DNA from: Bradyrhizobium macuxiense
GTDB taxonomy: Bacteria; Pseudomonadota; Alphaproteobacteria; Rhizobiales; Xanthobacteraceae
Assembly (NCBI RefSeq): GCF_007993935.1
Contig: NZ_VITY01000005.1
Coordinates: forward strand, 62,001 to 126,000
Direction of reading: 5' to 3'
DNA: 64,000 nucleotides
Shown: in pieces, positions 33,061 through 46,065 of the stretch
How the letters are laid out: each line of letters opens with the position of its first letter
Position numbering within the stretch: position 1 is the first letter of the stretch
The notes under the pieces: model-generated
The model's input: the letters and a program-made list of their open reading frames with translations, nothing else
Told to the model about the DNA's origin: nothing
The model's database searches: none
Program-made: the position numbers and the translations under genes

Positions 33061-33180
33061 CTTGCACCTCTCCCCTTGTGGGAGAGGTCGGATCGCGTCA
33101 GCGATCCGGGTGAGGGGTCTCTCTCCGCGGAGAGACCGTCACCCCTCATCCCAACCCCTCTCCCACAAGGGGAGAGCGGC
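33061..33180. repeat. Palindromic repeat between SPFH and nfeD genes
   Basis: CACCTCTCCCCTTGTGGGAG begins the element and CTCTCCCACAAGGGGAGAG ends it. Inner arms are GATCGCGTCAGCGATC and GGTCTCTCTCCGCGGAGAGACC. The whole 120 bases can fold into one branched stem inside the SPFH-nfeD transcript. Confidence 0.8.
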
Positions 33181-33204
33181 TTTTGACTGTTGAGAGGTCA
33201 CGTC

Positions 33205-33651
33205 ATGGCCGAGATGTTTTCGACACTGGGTACCTGGAACTGGCTGATCTTCGGCTTCATCCTGATGGCGCTGGAGCTCGCGGCGCCCGGGGTGTTCCTG
33301 TTCTGGCTCGGGCTCGCGGCGCTCGTGGTCGGCCTGCTGTCGTTCGTGTTCACGCCGTCCTGGCAGATGCAGCTGTTGATGTTCGCGGTGTTCGCCGCGC
33401 TGGCGGTGCCGGCATGGCGGCATTTTGCCAAGGGCGCGACTGCGGCGAGCAAGACCAATCCGTTCCTCAACCGCCGCAACGAAGCCCTGGTCGGTCGCGA
33501 ATTCACGCTGGAGAAGCCGATCGTCGATGGATCAGGCACGGTGCGGATCGACGACACGATCTGGCGTGTCGCCGGCCCTGATGCACCGGCCGGCAGCCGG
33601 GTGAAGGTGGTGCGCGCCGACGGCGCCAGCCTGACGGTGGCCGCGGTCTAG
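33205..33651 (+). CDS. NfeD family membrane protein
   Basis: A 148-residue NfeD1b-type protein. Two or three helices (LIFGFILMALELAAPGVFLFWLGLAALVVGLLSFVF and MQLLMFAVFAALAVPAW) are followed by a C-terminal OB-fold (residues of about 92-148: ALVGREFTLEKPIVDGSGTVRIDDTIWRVAG and SRVKVVRADGASLTV). It works with the SPFH protein upstream. Start ATG at 33205. Confidence 0.92.
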   Translation: MAEMFSTLGTWNWLIFGFILMALELAAPGVFLFWLGLAALVVGLLSFVFTPSWQMQLLMFAVFAALAVPAWRHFAKGATAASKTNPFLNRRNEALVGREFTLEKPIVDGSGTVRIDDTIWRVAGPDAPAGSRVKVVRADGASLTVAAV

Positions 33652-33666
33652 ACTCGGCTCCTCTCT

Positions 33667-33789
33667 CGTCGTCCCTGCGAACGCAGGGACCCATACGCCG
33701 CGGCGGATGTTGTGATCGAGACTCGTTGTTCCAACGTCGCGCAACAATGACCATTGGTGGCTATGGGTCCCTGCGTTCGCAGGGACGAC
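33667..33789. repeat. Dispersed 123-bp palindromic element, family B copy 2
   Basis: Arms CGTCGTCCCTGCGAACGC and GCGTTCGCAGGGACGAC frame GGGACCCAT and ATGGGTCCC, with GTCGCGCAACAATGA in the centre. It has the same length and layout as copy 1. The remaining sequence up to 33907 holds no gene. Confidence 0.85.
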
Positions 33790-33907
33790 AGCGAGTTCGT
33801 TGCTGCTTTGCCGTCATACTCCCCCGCGTTCCCGCGACGTGAATCGTTTGAGGCTTTCTGGCGTCTTCACCCCAATCCTCTTCCCGTCAGAACGGGGAGA
33901 GGGAGGA

Positions 33908-34234
33908 TCAGCGCTTGCTCCAGCGCTCGGCGAAGCGATGGAGCGGCGTGAAGGTTTGGAACAGCTCGCGGCCGAGCGCGGTGAGGCCGTAACCATCATC
34001 CGTCAGCTCGACGAACCCGGCCGCGCGTAGCTCGGTCAATCGCGTCTGCAGGATGGTCGGCGAGGCCTCGTCGCAGGCGGTGCGCAGCGCGCGCGAGGTC
34101 AGTGCGCCCTCGCGCAGCTCCCAGACGATGCGCAAGGTCCAGCGCCGTCCCAACAGATCGAGCAGCGCCATGATCGGGCGGCCGGACCGCGAGCCGCGGA
34201 CGCCGGGTTTTGCGGTCGGAACCTGCTTGGGCAT
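33908..34234 (-). CDS. HxlR family transcriptional regulator
   Basis: A 108-residue winged-helix regulator. Family marks are IMALLDLLGRRWTLRIVWELREGALTSRALRTAC, SPTILQTRLTELRAAGFVEL and YGLTALGRELFQTFTPLHRFAERW. Start ATG complement at 34232-34234; the longer frame upstream crosses the operator and is rejected. It is divergent from a CMD-family gene across a set of four half-sites (34271-34309), which it most likely binds. HxlR proteins often answer to electrophiles, aldehydes or redox state. Confidence 0.9.
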   Translation of the reverse strand: MPKQVPTAKPGVRGSRSGRPIMALLDLLGRRWTLRIVWELREGALTSRALRTACDEASPTILQTRLTELRAAGFVELTDDGYGLTALGRELFQTFTPLHRFAERWSKR

Positions 34235-34270
34235 GTCGCGAATCCCTCTCGAATCTCTCTTGCGTCGATC

Positions 34271-34309
34271 GCTACAGATATTGTAGCGTAATGCTACATT
34301 AAATGTAGC
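34271..34309. promoter_or_regulatory. Four alternating half-sites: HxlR operator between divergent genes
   Basis: GCTACA-N5-TGTAGC-N5-GCTACA-N5-TGTAGC: half-sites at 34271-34276, 34282-34287, 34293-34298 and 34304-34309, each separated by exactly five bases. This gives two perfect 17-base palindromes 22 bases apart (two helix turns), as expected for two regulator dimers bound side by side. The last half-site ends 14 bases before the CMD gene start. Confidence 0.8.
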
Positions 34310-34323
34310 AACGGGATCAGCCC

Positions 34324-34890
34324 ATGTCACGCATCGCGCCGCTCGATCCACCCTATGCGGCGGACGTTCAACAGCATTTTGACCGCATCATGCGCGGCAA
34401 GCCGCCGCTGGTATTGTTCCGCATGATGGCCGGCCATCCGCGCGCCTGGGAGAAATTCCGCGGCGGCAGCCTGCTCGACCGCGGGCCGCTCTCCTTGCGG
34501 GACCGGGAGATCGTGATCGACCGCACCTGCGCGCTCAACGCCTGCGAATATGAATGGGGCGTGCATGTCACCGCGTTCGGCGCCGCCGCCGGGTTGTCGG
34601 AGCAGCAGGTCCACGCCACCGTGCATGGTGCGGCCGGTGCCGACTGCTGGTCGCCGGCTGAACGGGCGCTGATCGCGGCGGTCGACGCGCTGCATGCGCA
34701 CGCGACGTTGAGCGAGCAGGAATATGCCGCGCTGTCGGCGAACTACGACGACGATCAGGTGCTGGAGATCATCCTGCTGTGCGGCTTCTACCGCACGGTC
34801 TCCTACCTCGCCAACGCGCTGGCCCTGCCGCTGGAGGCGACCGCGGCGCGGTTTCCGGCGCAGCCACAGTCATTCCGGGGCGATGCATAG
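34324..34890 (+). CDS. Carboxymuconolactone decarboxylase (AhpD-like) family protein
   Basis: A 188-residue all-helical protein of the CMD/AhpD superfamily. The core is LRDREIVIDRTCALNACEYEWGVHVTAFGAAAGLSEQQV, where AhpD-type proteins have CxxC-xxH. Here it is C-ALNAC-EYEWGVH, so a pair of Cys and the His are present but spaced CxxxxC. A redox role is possible. Divergence from HxlR fits a response to reactive compounds. The last residues (SFRGDA) and the stop are encoded by a dispersed repeat, so the C-terminus was replaced. Confidence 0.87.
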   Translation: MSRIAPLDPPYAADVQQHFDRIMRGKPPLVLFRMMAGHPRAWEKFRGGSLLDRGPLSLRDREIVIDRTCALNACEYEWGVHVTAFGAAAGLSEQQVHATVHGAAGADCWSPAERALIAAVDALHAHATLSEQEYAALSANYDDDQVLEIILLCGFYRTVSYLANALALPLEATAARFPAQPQSFRGDA

Positions 34891-34970
34891 CATCGAACCC
34901 GGAATCTCGAGATTCCCCGATGCGCAATTGCGCATCTGAGGTTCACGCTTCGCGTGCCCCGGAATGACGG
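34868..34970. repeat. Dispersed palindromic repeat family F, copy 1, overlapping a gene end
   Basis: It opens GTCATTCCGGGGCGATGCAT and ends GCCCCGGAATGACG. Inner arms are ACCCGGAATCTCGAGATTCC and a GCGCAATTGCGC palindrome. The first 23 bases lie inside the CMD-family gene and supply its last codons. A related copy is at 41197-41290. Confidence 0.8.
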
Positions 34971-34977
34971 AGCGAAA

Positions 34978-35985
34978 TTACGCCACGCCCGCGCGCAGCA
35001 GATCGTGCAAATGGATGATGCCGACCGGCTTCTTGGCATCGGTCACGATCAGCGTCGTGATCTGTGAGGCGTTGAGCAGCTCCAGCGCTTCGCCGGCCAG
35101 CGTGTCGCGACCGATCGTCTTCGGCGTCCGGGTCATGACCTCGTCGACCGACAGCGTCAGCAGGTCGGGGCGCATCTGCCGGCGCAAATCGCCGTCGGTG
35201 ACGATGCCGACGAGATGGCTGTGGCTGTCGACGATGCCGACGCAGCCGAAGCCCTTGGAGGTCATCTCGACCAGCGCATCCGACATCTTGGTGCCGAGCG
35301 GTTTCAGCGGCAGCGCGTCGCCGCTGTGCATCAGGTCGCGGGCATATTTCAGCAGCGCGCCGAGCTTGCCGCCGGGATGCAGCACGCTGAAATCGGTCGA
35401 AGTGAAGCCGCGGCCCTCGAGCAGCGCGATCGACAAGGCATCGCCGAGCGCCAGCATCATCAGCGAAGACGTGGTCGGCGCCAGATTGTGCGGGCAGGCC
35501 TCGCGCGCCTTGGGCAGCGTCAGCTGCACATCGGCGGCCTTGCTCAGCGTCGAGTCCTTGTCGGCGGTCATCGCGATCAGCGGAATGCCGAACCGCGCCG
35601 CATAAGCGATCAGGTTGCGCATCTCCGGCTGCTCGCCGGACCATGACAGCGCGAGGATCACGTCCTCGGCGGTGATCATGCCGAGGTCGCCGTGGCTCGC
35701 TTCCGCCGCGTGGACGAAGAACGCCGGCGTGCCGGTCGAGGCGAAGGTCGCGGCGATCTTGCGGCCGATATGACCCGACTTGCCGAGCCCGGTCACGATC
35801 AGCCGTCCCTTGGCCTTGCAGATCAGCTCGGCCGCCGCGGTGAACGGCGCGCCGAGGTCGGACTTGAGTGCCGCGGAGATCGCCGCGACGCCGCTTGCTT
35901 CGGCATCGAGGGTGCGGAGCGCCGACTGAACGGCGCCGTCATCGGGGCCGGATGATTTGGTCATCAGCGGTTTCGGTTTGGCCAT
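34978..35985 (-). CDS. kdsD: D-arabinose-5-phosphate isomerase (KdsD/KpsF)
   Basis: 335 residues. It converts ribulose-5-phosphate to arabinose-5-phosphate for Kdo of lipopolysaccharide. The N-terminal SIS domain (about residues 30-175) has GLGKSGHIGRKIAATFASTGTPAFFVHAAEASHGDLG and SWSGEQPEM, then HPGGKLG. Two CBS motifs follow from about residue 205. The ATG at 35985 is preferred over 36033 since the family begins shortly after it. It is divergent from the outer-membrane barrel gene. Confidence 0.93.
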   Translation of the reverse strand: MAKPKPLMTKSSGPDDGAVQSALRTLDAEASGVAAISAALKSDLGAPFTAAAELICKAKGRLIVTGLGKSGHIGRKIAATFASTGTPAFFVHAAEASHGDLGMITAEDVILALSWSGEQPEMRNLIAYAARFGIPLIAMTADKDSTLSKAADVQLTLPKAREACPHNLAPTTSSLMMLALGDALSIALLEGRGFTSTDFSVLHPGGKLGALLKYARDLMHSGDALPLKPLGTKMSDALVEMTSKGFGCVGIVDSHSHLVGIVTDGDLRRQMRPDLLTLSVDEVMTRTPKTIGRDTLAGEALELLNASQITTLIVTDAKKPVGIIHLHDLLRAGVA

Positions 35986-36080
35986 TTCGGATTCCAGGGG
36001 AGGGGTTATGCACCCGGGCGTCTCCCTTAGCACGTTCGATTCCGCGATGCGACGCGCGGCGGCGGATCCTCAACGGCTCA

Positions 36081-36108
36081 TTAACCATAATTGTTTTAAC
36101 TCCATTAA
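36081..36108. promoter_or_regulatory. AT-rich site with a CtrA-like half-site
   Basis: TTAACCAT at 36081-36088 matches the CtrA half-site of alphaproteobacteria. Two more TTAA blocks follow at 36096-36099 and 36105-36108. The stretch is much richer in A and T than its surroundings and sits midway between kdsD and the outer-membrane barrel gene. Either gene could be controlled from it. Confidence 0.4.
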
Positions 36109-36175
36109 CGACGTTTTTCGCCGCCCTGGCGGGATGCGTACGTCAAGTGCATGAATTCGTTGGAGTATTTCCATC

Positions 36176-37924
36176 GTGTGGCGGCGGCCAGCAAGCGGCC
36201 CAAATCGGCGCGGACGCCTCGTTCGCGTGGTTTTGCCATGCCTTGGTTTGCCATGCCTTGCGCTGACTGCGACGACTGGGCTCGTCAACGCCCAGACCGT
36301 GACGCCGGATCTGTTCAGCCCGAACCGGCAGAGCCAGGTGATCACGCAGGATTCGCCGCTGCGCCGGACCACGGCCGACGCCATGGATCCGCTCAACGGC
36401 CTGAAGCTGCCGGACGCCGATCCCAGCCGGCGCGCCTCGTCGTCGGCAACACCATCGGAGCGCGTCGGACAGATCCCGACCTACGGTCTTCCGGCTGCCA
36501 ACGGCGCTTCGACGTCAGGCTATGACTCGCTCAATCGAAAACGGCTGAAGCCGAAATATTACCCGGGCCAGGCCAAGCCGAAGCCGCCGCCGGGACCCGG
36601 CTCGCCGGTGCCGACGCCGCCGCCGCTGACCGCGGCCGGGCAGTTGCGGCTGTCGATCCCGCCGTCGGAGACCGCCAGCAAGCCGCCGGTGCCGCCGGCG
36701 ATGGCCGGCACCATCGTCGGCCAGCCGCCGCGCAGGCGGCTCAAGATCGACGACGATCCGTTCGGCGCAGTCGGCGACTACGCCGGCTCGTTCATGGTCA
36801 AAACCGCTGTCGAGGTGATGGCCGGCTACGACACCAATCCGGGCCGCTTGAATTCGCCGCAGGGCAAGGCGTTCTACATGGTCGCGCCGGAATTCGTCGC
36901 GATGTCGGACTGGGAGCGCCACGCCGTCGTCGCCGATCTGCGCGGCTCGTTCACCGGCTATGGCTCCCAGCTGACGCCGATTGATGGCACGCCGCTGTCG
37001 GCGCCGCTCGATGTCGACCGCCCGAATTTCACCGGCCATATCGACGGCCGTCTCGATGTCTCCCGAGACACGCATCTGCTGGGACAGGCCCGTTTGCTGG
37101 TCTCGACCGACAATCCCGGCAGCCCGAATGTGCAGGCCGGCCTCGCCAGATATCCGATCTACACCACGGTCGGCGGCACTTTCGGCATCGACCAGAATTT
37201 CAACCGCATGCAGGTCTCACTGGGTGGCACTATCGACCGCACCGATTACCAATGGTCGAAGCTCACCGATGGCACCTCGTCGTCGAACGACGATCGTAAC
37301 TTCACGCAATATGGTGGCGTCGGCCGCTTCAGCTATGAGCTGAATCCGGCCGTGAAGCCGTTCGTCGAGGTGGAGGGCGACAGCCGCTTCCACGATCTCT
37401 ATCTCGACCGCAATGGTTACGCGCGCAACTCCTCGGGCGGTTACGCCAAGGTCGGCACGTCCTTCGAGTTCACCCGGCTGTTGTTCGGCGAGGTCTCGAT
37501 CGGCTACGCTAGGCGCGACTATGTCGACCCGCGGCTTAGCCCACTCGAAGGCCTGCTCACTACGGCCTCGCTGACCTGGACCGCGACGCCGCTGACCACC
37601 GCCAAATTCTATTCCGACACTCAGCTGGGCGAGACCACGCTGCCCGGCACCTCCGGCGTGCTGTCGCGCACCTACACCGTCGAGGTCGATCACGACTTCC
37701 GCCGCTGGCTGACCGGTATTGGCAAGTTCACCTACGGCACGCTCGATTACCAGGGCGACAACCGCACCGACACGATCTACTCGGTGTCGGCCGACCTGAT
37801 CTACAAGATGACCCGCAGCCTCTGGATCAAGGGCACCGTGCGCCGCGACTGGCTGGATTCGAACCAGCCGGGACAGAGCTCGGCATCGACGGTGGTGATG
37901 CTGGGCGTGCGGGTGCAGAACTGA
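36176..37924 (+). CDS. Outer-membrane beta-barrel protein (BBP2-like)
   Basis: 582 residues from a GTG at 36176 that has TTGGAG upstream. A signal peptide (VVLPCLGLPCLALTATTGLVNA) ends near residue 39. A disordered Pro/Ser-rich stretch follows (to about 195; GQAKPKPPPGPGSPVPTPPP). A barrel then begins at AVEVMAGYDTNPGRLN, with many alternating strands and a final strand ending TVVMLGVRVQN, which is aromatic-poor for a barrel end. Related barrels occur near polysaccharide export loci. The function here is unknown; the neighbour kdsD also serves the outer envelope. Confidence 0.85.
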   Translation: MWRRPASGPNRRGRLVRVVLPCLGLPCLALTATTGLVNAQTVTPDLFSPNRQSQVITQDSPLRRTTADAMDPLNGLKLPDADPSRRASSSATPSERVGQIPTYGLPAANGASTSGYDSLNRKRLKPKYYPGQAKPKPPPGPGSPVPTPPPLTAAGQLRLSIPPSETASKPPVPPAMAGTIVGQPPRRRLKIDDDPFGAVGDYAGSFMVKTAVEVMAGYDTNPGRLNSPQGKAFYMVAPEFVAMSDWERHAVVADLRGSFTGYGSQLTPIDGTPLSAPLDVDRPNFTGHIDGRLDVSRDTHLLGQARLLVSTDNPGSPNVQAGLARYPIYTTVGGTFGIDQNFNRMQVSLGGTIDRTDYQWSKLTDGTSSSNDDRNFTQYGGVGRFSYELNPAVKPFVEVEGDSRFHDLYLDRNGYARNSSGGYAKVGTSFEFTRLLFGEVSIGYARRDYVDPRLSPLEGLLTTASLTWTATPLTTAKFYSDTQLGETTLPGTSGVLSRTYTVEVDHDFRRWLTGIGKFTYGTLDYQGDNRTDTIYSVSADLIYKMTRSLWIKGTVRRDWLDSNQPGQSSASTVVMLGVRVQN

Positions 37925-37986
37925 GCTGCTGACGTCTTTTTGCAGCGCGCAGCCCTAACATTAGTTGTCTCAGTAATCCGCTATTG

Positions 37987-38283
37987 CTATCTCCTCTCAG
38001 TGCTGGTGGCCCCGAGCTCCTGGTCCAAGAGATCAGGATCAAAGCTGGAAAGCCTGTCTTTCAGCACGTCGTATTGCTTCAACAATGCCTCATCGGCTGT
38101 CTTAGAGAGAACCTTCCCACTTATGGCCGCGTAACGGAGCCAAAGGTGAACCGGCTTCTCCTTTTCGCGAAGGCGTTCCCAAAGTCCAAGTGCGGCGTCC
38201 CAATTTTCGTTTGCCATCTCATATTTGCATCTCAGGCCGATTCTAATGTCGTGATGCGTTCTAAAGCGCTGGTCCAGATCGTC
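37987..38283 (-). pseudogene. C-terminal remnant of the TIR-STAND gene, out of frame
   Basis: Read from 38283 down, the frame gives DDLDQRFRTHHDIRIGLRCK, then a helical repeat-like tail (NENWDAALGLWERLREKEKPVHLWLRYAAISGKVL) and a stop at 37987-37989. This is the kind of TPR-like end found in long TIR-STAND proteins, but it is in another frame from the TIR-NTPase piece, which stops at 38283. It therefore looks like the far end of the same gene left after an internal deletion. The ATG at 38217 could start a 76-residue product, but there is no reason to expect one. Confidence 0.6.
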
Positions 38284-39380
38284 TAGCCGCCCACATATGG
38301 AGCGAGCTCATTGGCCTGTTGATCAGTGATTGCAAACTTTGAGCCTCTGAATTGACGTAAGATCAATCGTTTTGCGTCGTCTTCCTTTAGAGGGCCAACG
38401 CTAATACACGGGAATCCCTTTTCGGGCGGCGCGAATCGAACTTTTCTGCGCGAAACAATTGCAAAACGTATAGCTTCGCTGTTCCTCGCGATGGCAATCA
38501 TGTCGGCGAATTCGGACTTTACAAATCCGTCGTTGTCGAGGAGGCCGCCATCGTCTTGCAGGATCAGTAGTTCTCGTGCATCCACGAACGCTTTCGCGAG
38601 CCTTTCAAAAATTACGCTCAGATCACGCGATGAAGTCTTCTCGAGTGTGGAAATGCGCGATTTCGTGGCAGCTATTGATGGCGATGGATTAATATCTTCC
38701 TCAATCTTTATCACCAAATCGGCGAGGCTATCTCCATCCTGAATGCGGAAGGTCTGCGATTTTGGAAGTGACAAGAGGTTTGCGCAGACATGCCTGCAGA
38801 GCGTCTTCCGTCCGACGCCTTCAAGGCCGAAAAAGCTGAAGACGTGCGGTTCGTCTAGCGAACTCGTTGGCGAAAGTACTGCCTCCGCTTCTTCAATCTC
38901 TGATTGCCTGCCGACGAAGTAGGGCGACTGCTTTTGCGACAAGCGACGTTGGAATAGGTATTGAATTTCACGAGTTATAGAAGCGACTGAATTGAGGCTG
39001 ACAACTCGGGCCTTCTTTAGCCAGTCAGGCAACTCATCTATTGGAAGATCATCAATGATGATTGCCGCAATCGAATCTATCTTTCCCGCGAGTCTTAGTG
39101 CTTGAGCCTGAGTCAATTCCTTCTGCACCCAATCCGACTGGATTGAATTGCGACTTGCAAAGAGCACAAAGAGCTCTGATACTTCTAAACCCCTCTCAAT
39201 TGAGGTCTCAAAATCCACTGCAGTGTCAAATGTGAAATCGTCGTAGACGATGTATGAACGTCCGAGCCGATTGGCCACAGCGGACACTATGTGTTTGTCC
39301 TTGGATGAATGCGACAAAAATACCTTCAATTGTCTTCCCCCTACGGCAATGTTCTTCTTGGAAATGCCGCACCCTATCAT
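38283..39380 (-). pseudogene. TIR-STAND (TIR plus NTPase) protein, truncated
   Basis: 365 residues from ATG 39380, with AGGTAG upstream. The TIR domain at about 18-145 opens LKVFLSHSSKDK and has RNSIQSDWVQKELTQAQ, whose Glu88 fits the NADase catalytic position. A STAND-type NTPase follows: VGRQSEIEEAE, Walker A GLEGVGRKT (185-193), the aspartates in LLILQDDGG as Walker B, and the sensor region FAIVSRRKV. The frame ends just after NELAPYVGG, a point where family members go on with a winged helix and repeats. Such proteins kill phage-infected cells by NAD loss. Its base composition is clearly lower in GC than all flanking genes, which suggests transfer. Confidence 0.75.
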
Positions 39381-39705
39381 TTTTCTACCTGGAATTGCTA
39401 TAGGCGTTCCACACTCCTCTATCAAAAGGCGCGGGCGGGCTTCGCCAGACCGGTCGTCTGTACGATGGCGACCAGCCCCGGGTCACGGCGCGGAATGCTG
39501 AGCGTTGCCGTGCTGGCATGCCGGTGTGGACGCAGGACAGGCAACCGCTGTAGGGGCACGCTGCGCTACGGCAGCACATGCGGGCATCCAGTACGCCGCG
39601 GCCGATCGGCTCAATCTCTGAGGTCTCTGGAATACTGGATCGCCCGCTTTCGCGGGCGATGACAGTTCAATGTGTGGATGTGGATTGCCGCAACGGCCGG
39701 GGCGA
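39381..39705. other. Gene-free stretch with repeat family C, copy 2
   Basis: After the AT-richer TIR gene the composition returns to the host type at about 39430. A family C repeat runs from GTACGCCGCG at 39591 to GCGGGCGATGACA at about 39663, with the hairpin CGCCCGC-TTT-GCGGGCG. No gene is visible. A TTG at 39425 in frame with the TIR gene is possible but poor as a start. Confidence 0.65.
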
Positions 39706-41163
39706 TTACCCCGGCAGGTCGGTCTTGCCCATCAGGAAGCTGTCGATCGAGCGCGCGCACTGGCGGCCTTCACGGATCGCCCAGACCACGAGCGACTGGC
39801 CGCGGCGCATGTCGCCGGCCGAGAAAATCTTGGCGCGCGAGGTCTGGTAATCCTGCAGGGACGCACGGACGTTGCCGCGCTGGTCGAGCTCGACGCCCAA
39901 GGTCTTGAGCAGGCCCTCGTGCACCGGATGCACGAAGCCCATCGCCAGCAGCACGAGCTCGGCGTCGAGCGTGAACTCGGTGCCGGGCAGCGGCTTGAAC
40001 TTGTCGTCGACCTTGACGCAATGCAGCTTGCTGACCTTGCCGTCCTTGCCTTCGAACTTGGTCGTCAGCACGGCGTATTCGCGCACCGCGCCTTCGGCCT
40101 GGCTCGACGATGTCCGCATCTTCAGCGGCCAGTTCGGCCAGGTCACGCCCTTGTTCTCGTGCTCGGGCGGCGCCGGCATGATCTCGAGCTGGGTCACCGA
40201 CTTCGCGCCCTGCCGGAACGAGGTGCCGATGCAGTCCGATCCGGTGTCGCCGCCGCCGATCACGACGACATGCTTGCCACCGGCGAGGATGTCGGCGGCG
40301 CCGTTCAGCGGCTCGCCGGAGACGCGGCGGTTCTGCTGCGGCAGGAAGTCCATCGCGAAGTGGATGCCGGAGAGATCGCGACCCGGAATCGGCAGGTCGC
40401 GCGGGGCTTCCGCGCCGCCGGTCAGCGCCACGGCGTCATACTGCTTGGCGAGCTCCTGCGGATCGATCGCGCCCGGGGTGCTTCCACCGACGGCCTTGCC
40501 GTAATGGAAGGTGACGCCTTCGGCTTCCATCTGCTGAACGCGGCGGTCGATGATGCCCTTCTCCATCTTGAAGTCGGGAATGCCATAGCGCAGCAGGCCG
40601 CCGGCCTTGGCGAACTTCTCGTAGACATGCACCTCGTGGCCGGCGCGCGCGAGCTGCTGGGCTGCGGCGAGGCCCGCCGGGCCTGAACCGATCACGGCGA
40701 CCTTCTTGCCGGTCTTCTCAGCCGCGATCTCCGGCTTCAGCCAGCCATTGTCCCAGGCGCGGTCGACGATCGCGCATTCGATCGTCTTGATGGTGACCGG
40801 GTTGTCGTCGATGTTCAGCGTGCAGGACGCTTCGCACGGCGCCGGGCAGATCCGGCCGGTGAATTCGGGGAAGTTGTTGGTCGAGTGCAGGTTGCGCGAG
40901 GCCTCTTCCCAGTTGCCCTGATAGACGAGGTCGTTGAAATCGGGGATCTGGTTGTTGACCGGACAGCCCGGCGTGCCCGGCGCGGTCGAGCCGGTGCCGT
41001 GGCAATAGGGGATGCCGCAATTCATGCAGCGCGCGGCCTGGTCGCGCGTGTCCTTCTCGCTCAGCGGAATGACGAACTCGTTGAAGTTCTTGAGCCGATC
41101 GGCGACCGGCTCGTACTTGCGGTCATGCCGCTCGATCTCGAGAAAACCTGTGATCTTACCCAT
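39706..41163 (-). CDS. gltD: Glutamate synthase small subunit
   Basis: A 485-residue beta subunit of NADPH-GOGAT. The N-terminal Fe-S region (CMNCGIPYCHG, GCPVNNQIPDFND, ICPAPCEASCTLN) is followed by the FAD site GSGPAGLAAAQQLARAGHEVHVYEK, the NADPH site VVVIGGGDTGSDC, and the C-terminal ATG-like FSAGDMRRGQSLVVWAIREGR. It passes electrons from NADPH to the large subunit. The ATG at 41163 opens MGKITGFLEIERHDRKYEPV, typical of the family. It lies 138 bases after gltB on the same strand. Confidence 0.97.
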   Translation of the reverse strand: MGKITGFLEIERHDRKYEPVADRLKNFNEFVIPLSEKDTRDQAARCMNCGIPYCHGTGSTAPGTPGCPVNNQIPDFNDLVYQGNWEEASRNLHSTNNFPEFTGRICPAPCEASCTLNIDDNPVTIKTIECAIVDRAWDNGWLKPEIAAEKTGKKVAVIGSGPAGLAAAQQLARAGHEVHVYEKFAKAGGLLRYGIPDFKMEKGIIDRRVQQMEAEGVTFHYGKAVGGSTPGAIDPQELAKQYDAVALTGGAEAPRDLPIPGRDLSGIHFAMDFLPQQNRRVSGEPLNGAADILAGGKHVVVIGGGDTGSDCIGTSFRQGAKSVTQLEIMPAPPEHENKGVTWPNWPLKMRTSSSQAEGAVREYAVLTTKFEGKDGKVSKLHCVKVDDKFKPLPGTEFTLDAELVLLAMGFVHPVHEGLLKTLGVELDQRGNVRASLQDYQTSRAKIFSAGDMRRGQSLVVWAIREGRQCARSIDSFLMGKTDLPG

Positions 41164-41196
41164 TGAAACCCGATGCCCCTGCATCTCAGTTGTTCC

Positions 41197-41290
41197 GTCA
41201 TTCCGGGCTGCGCCGCGGGGCGCAGACCCGAAGTCTCGAAGTGGTTTTGCGCAATTCCGGGTTCGCGCTCGGCGCGCCCCGGAATGACGC
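41197..41290. repeat. Dispersed palindromic repeat family F, copy 2, in the gltB-gltD gap
   Basis: CGTCATTCCGGG and CCCCGGAATGACG form the outer arms. Inside are GCGCCGCGGGGCGC and a GCGCGCCG/CTCGGCGCG hairpin. It lies between the gltB stop and the gltD start and would be part of their transcript. Confidence 0.8.
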
Positions 41291-41301
41291 GTGGTCGTGA
41301 C

Positions 41302-46065
<4,764 letters not shown>

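Noticed and set aside
38217..38283. Reading the 76-codon frame after the TIR gene as an independent small gene
   Set aside because: Its frame continues upstream to the exact end of the TIR-NTPase frame with matching low-GC composition, so a shared origin with an internal deletion is simpler.
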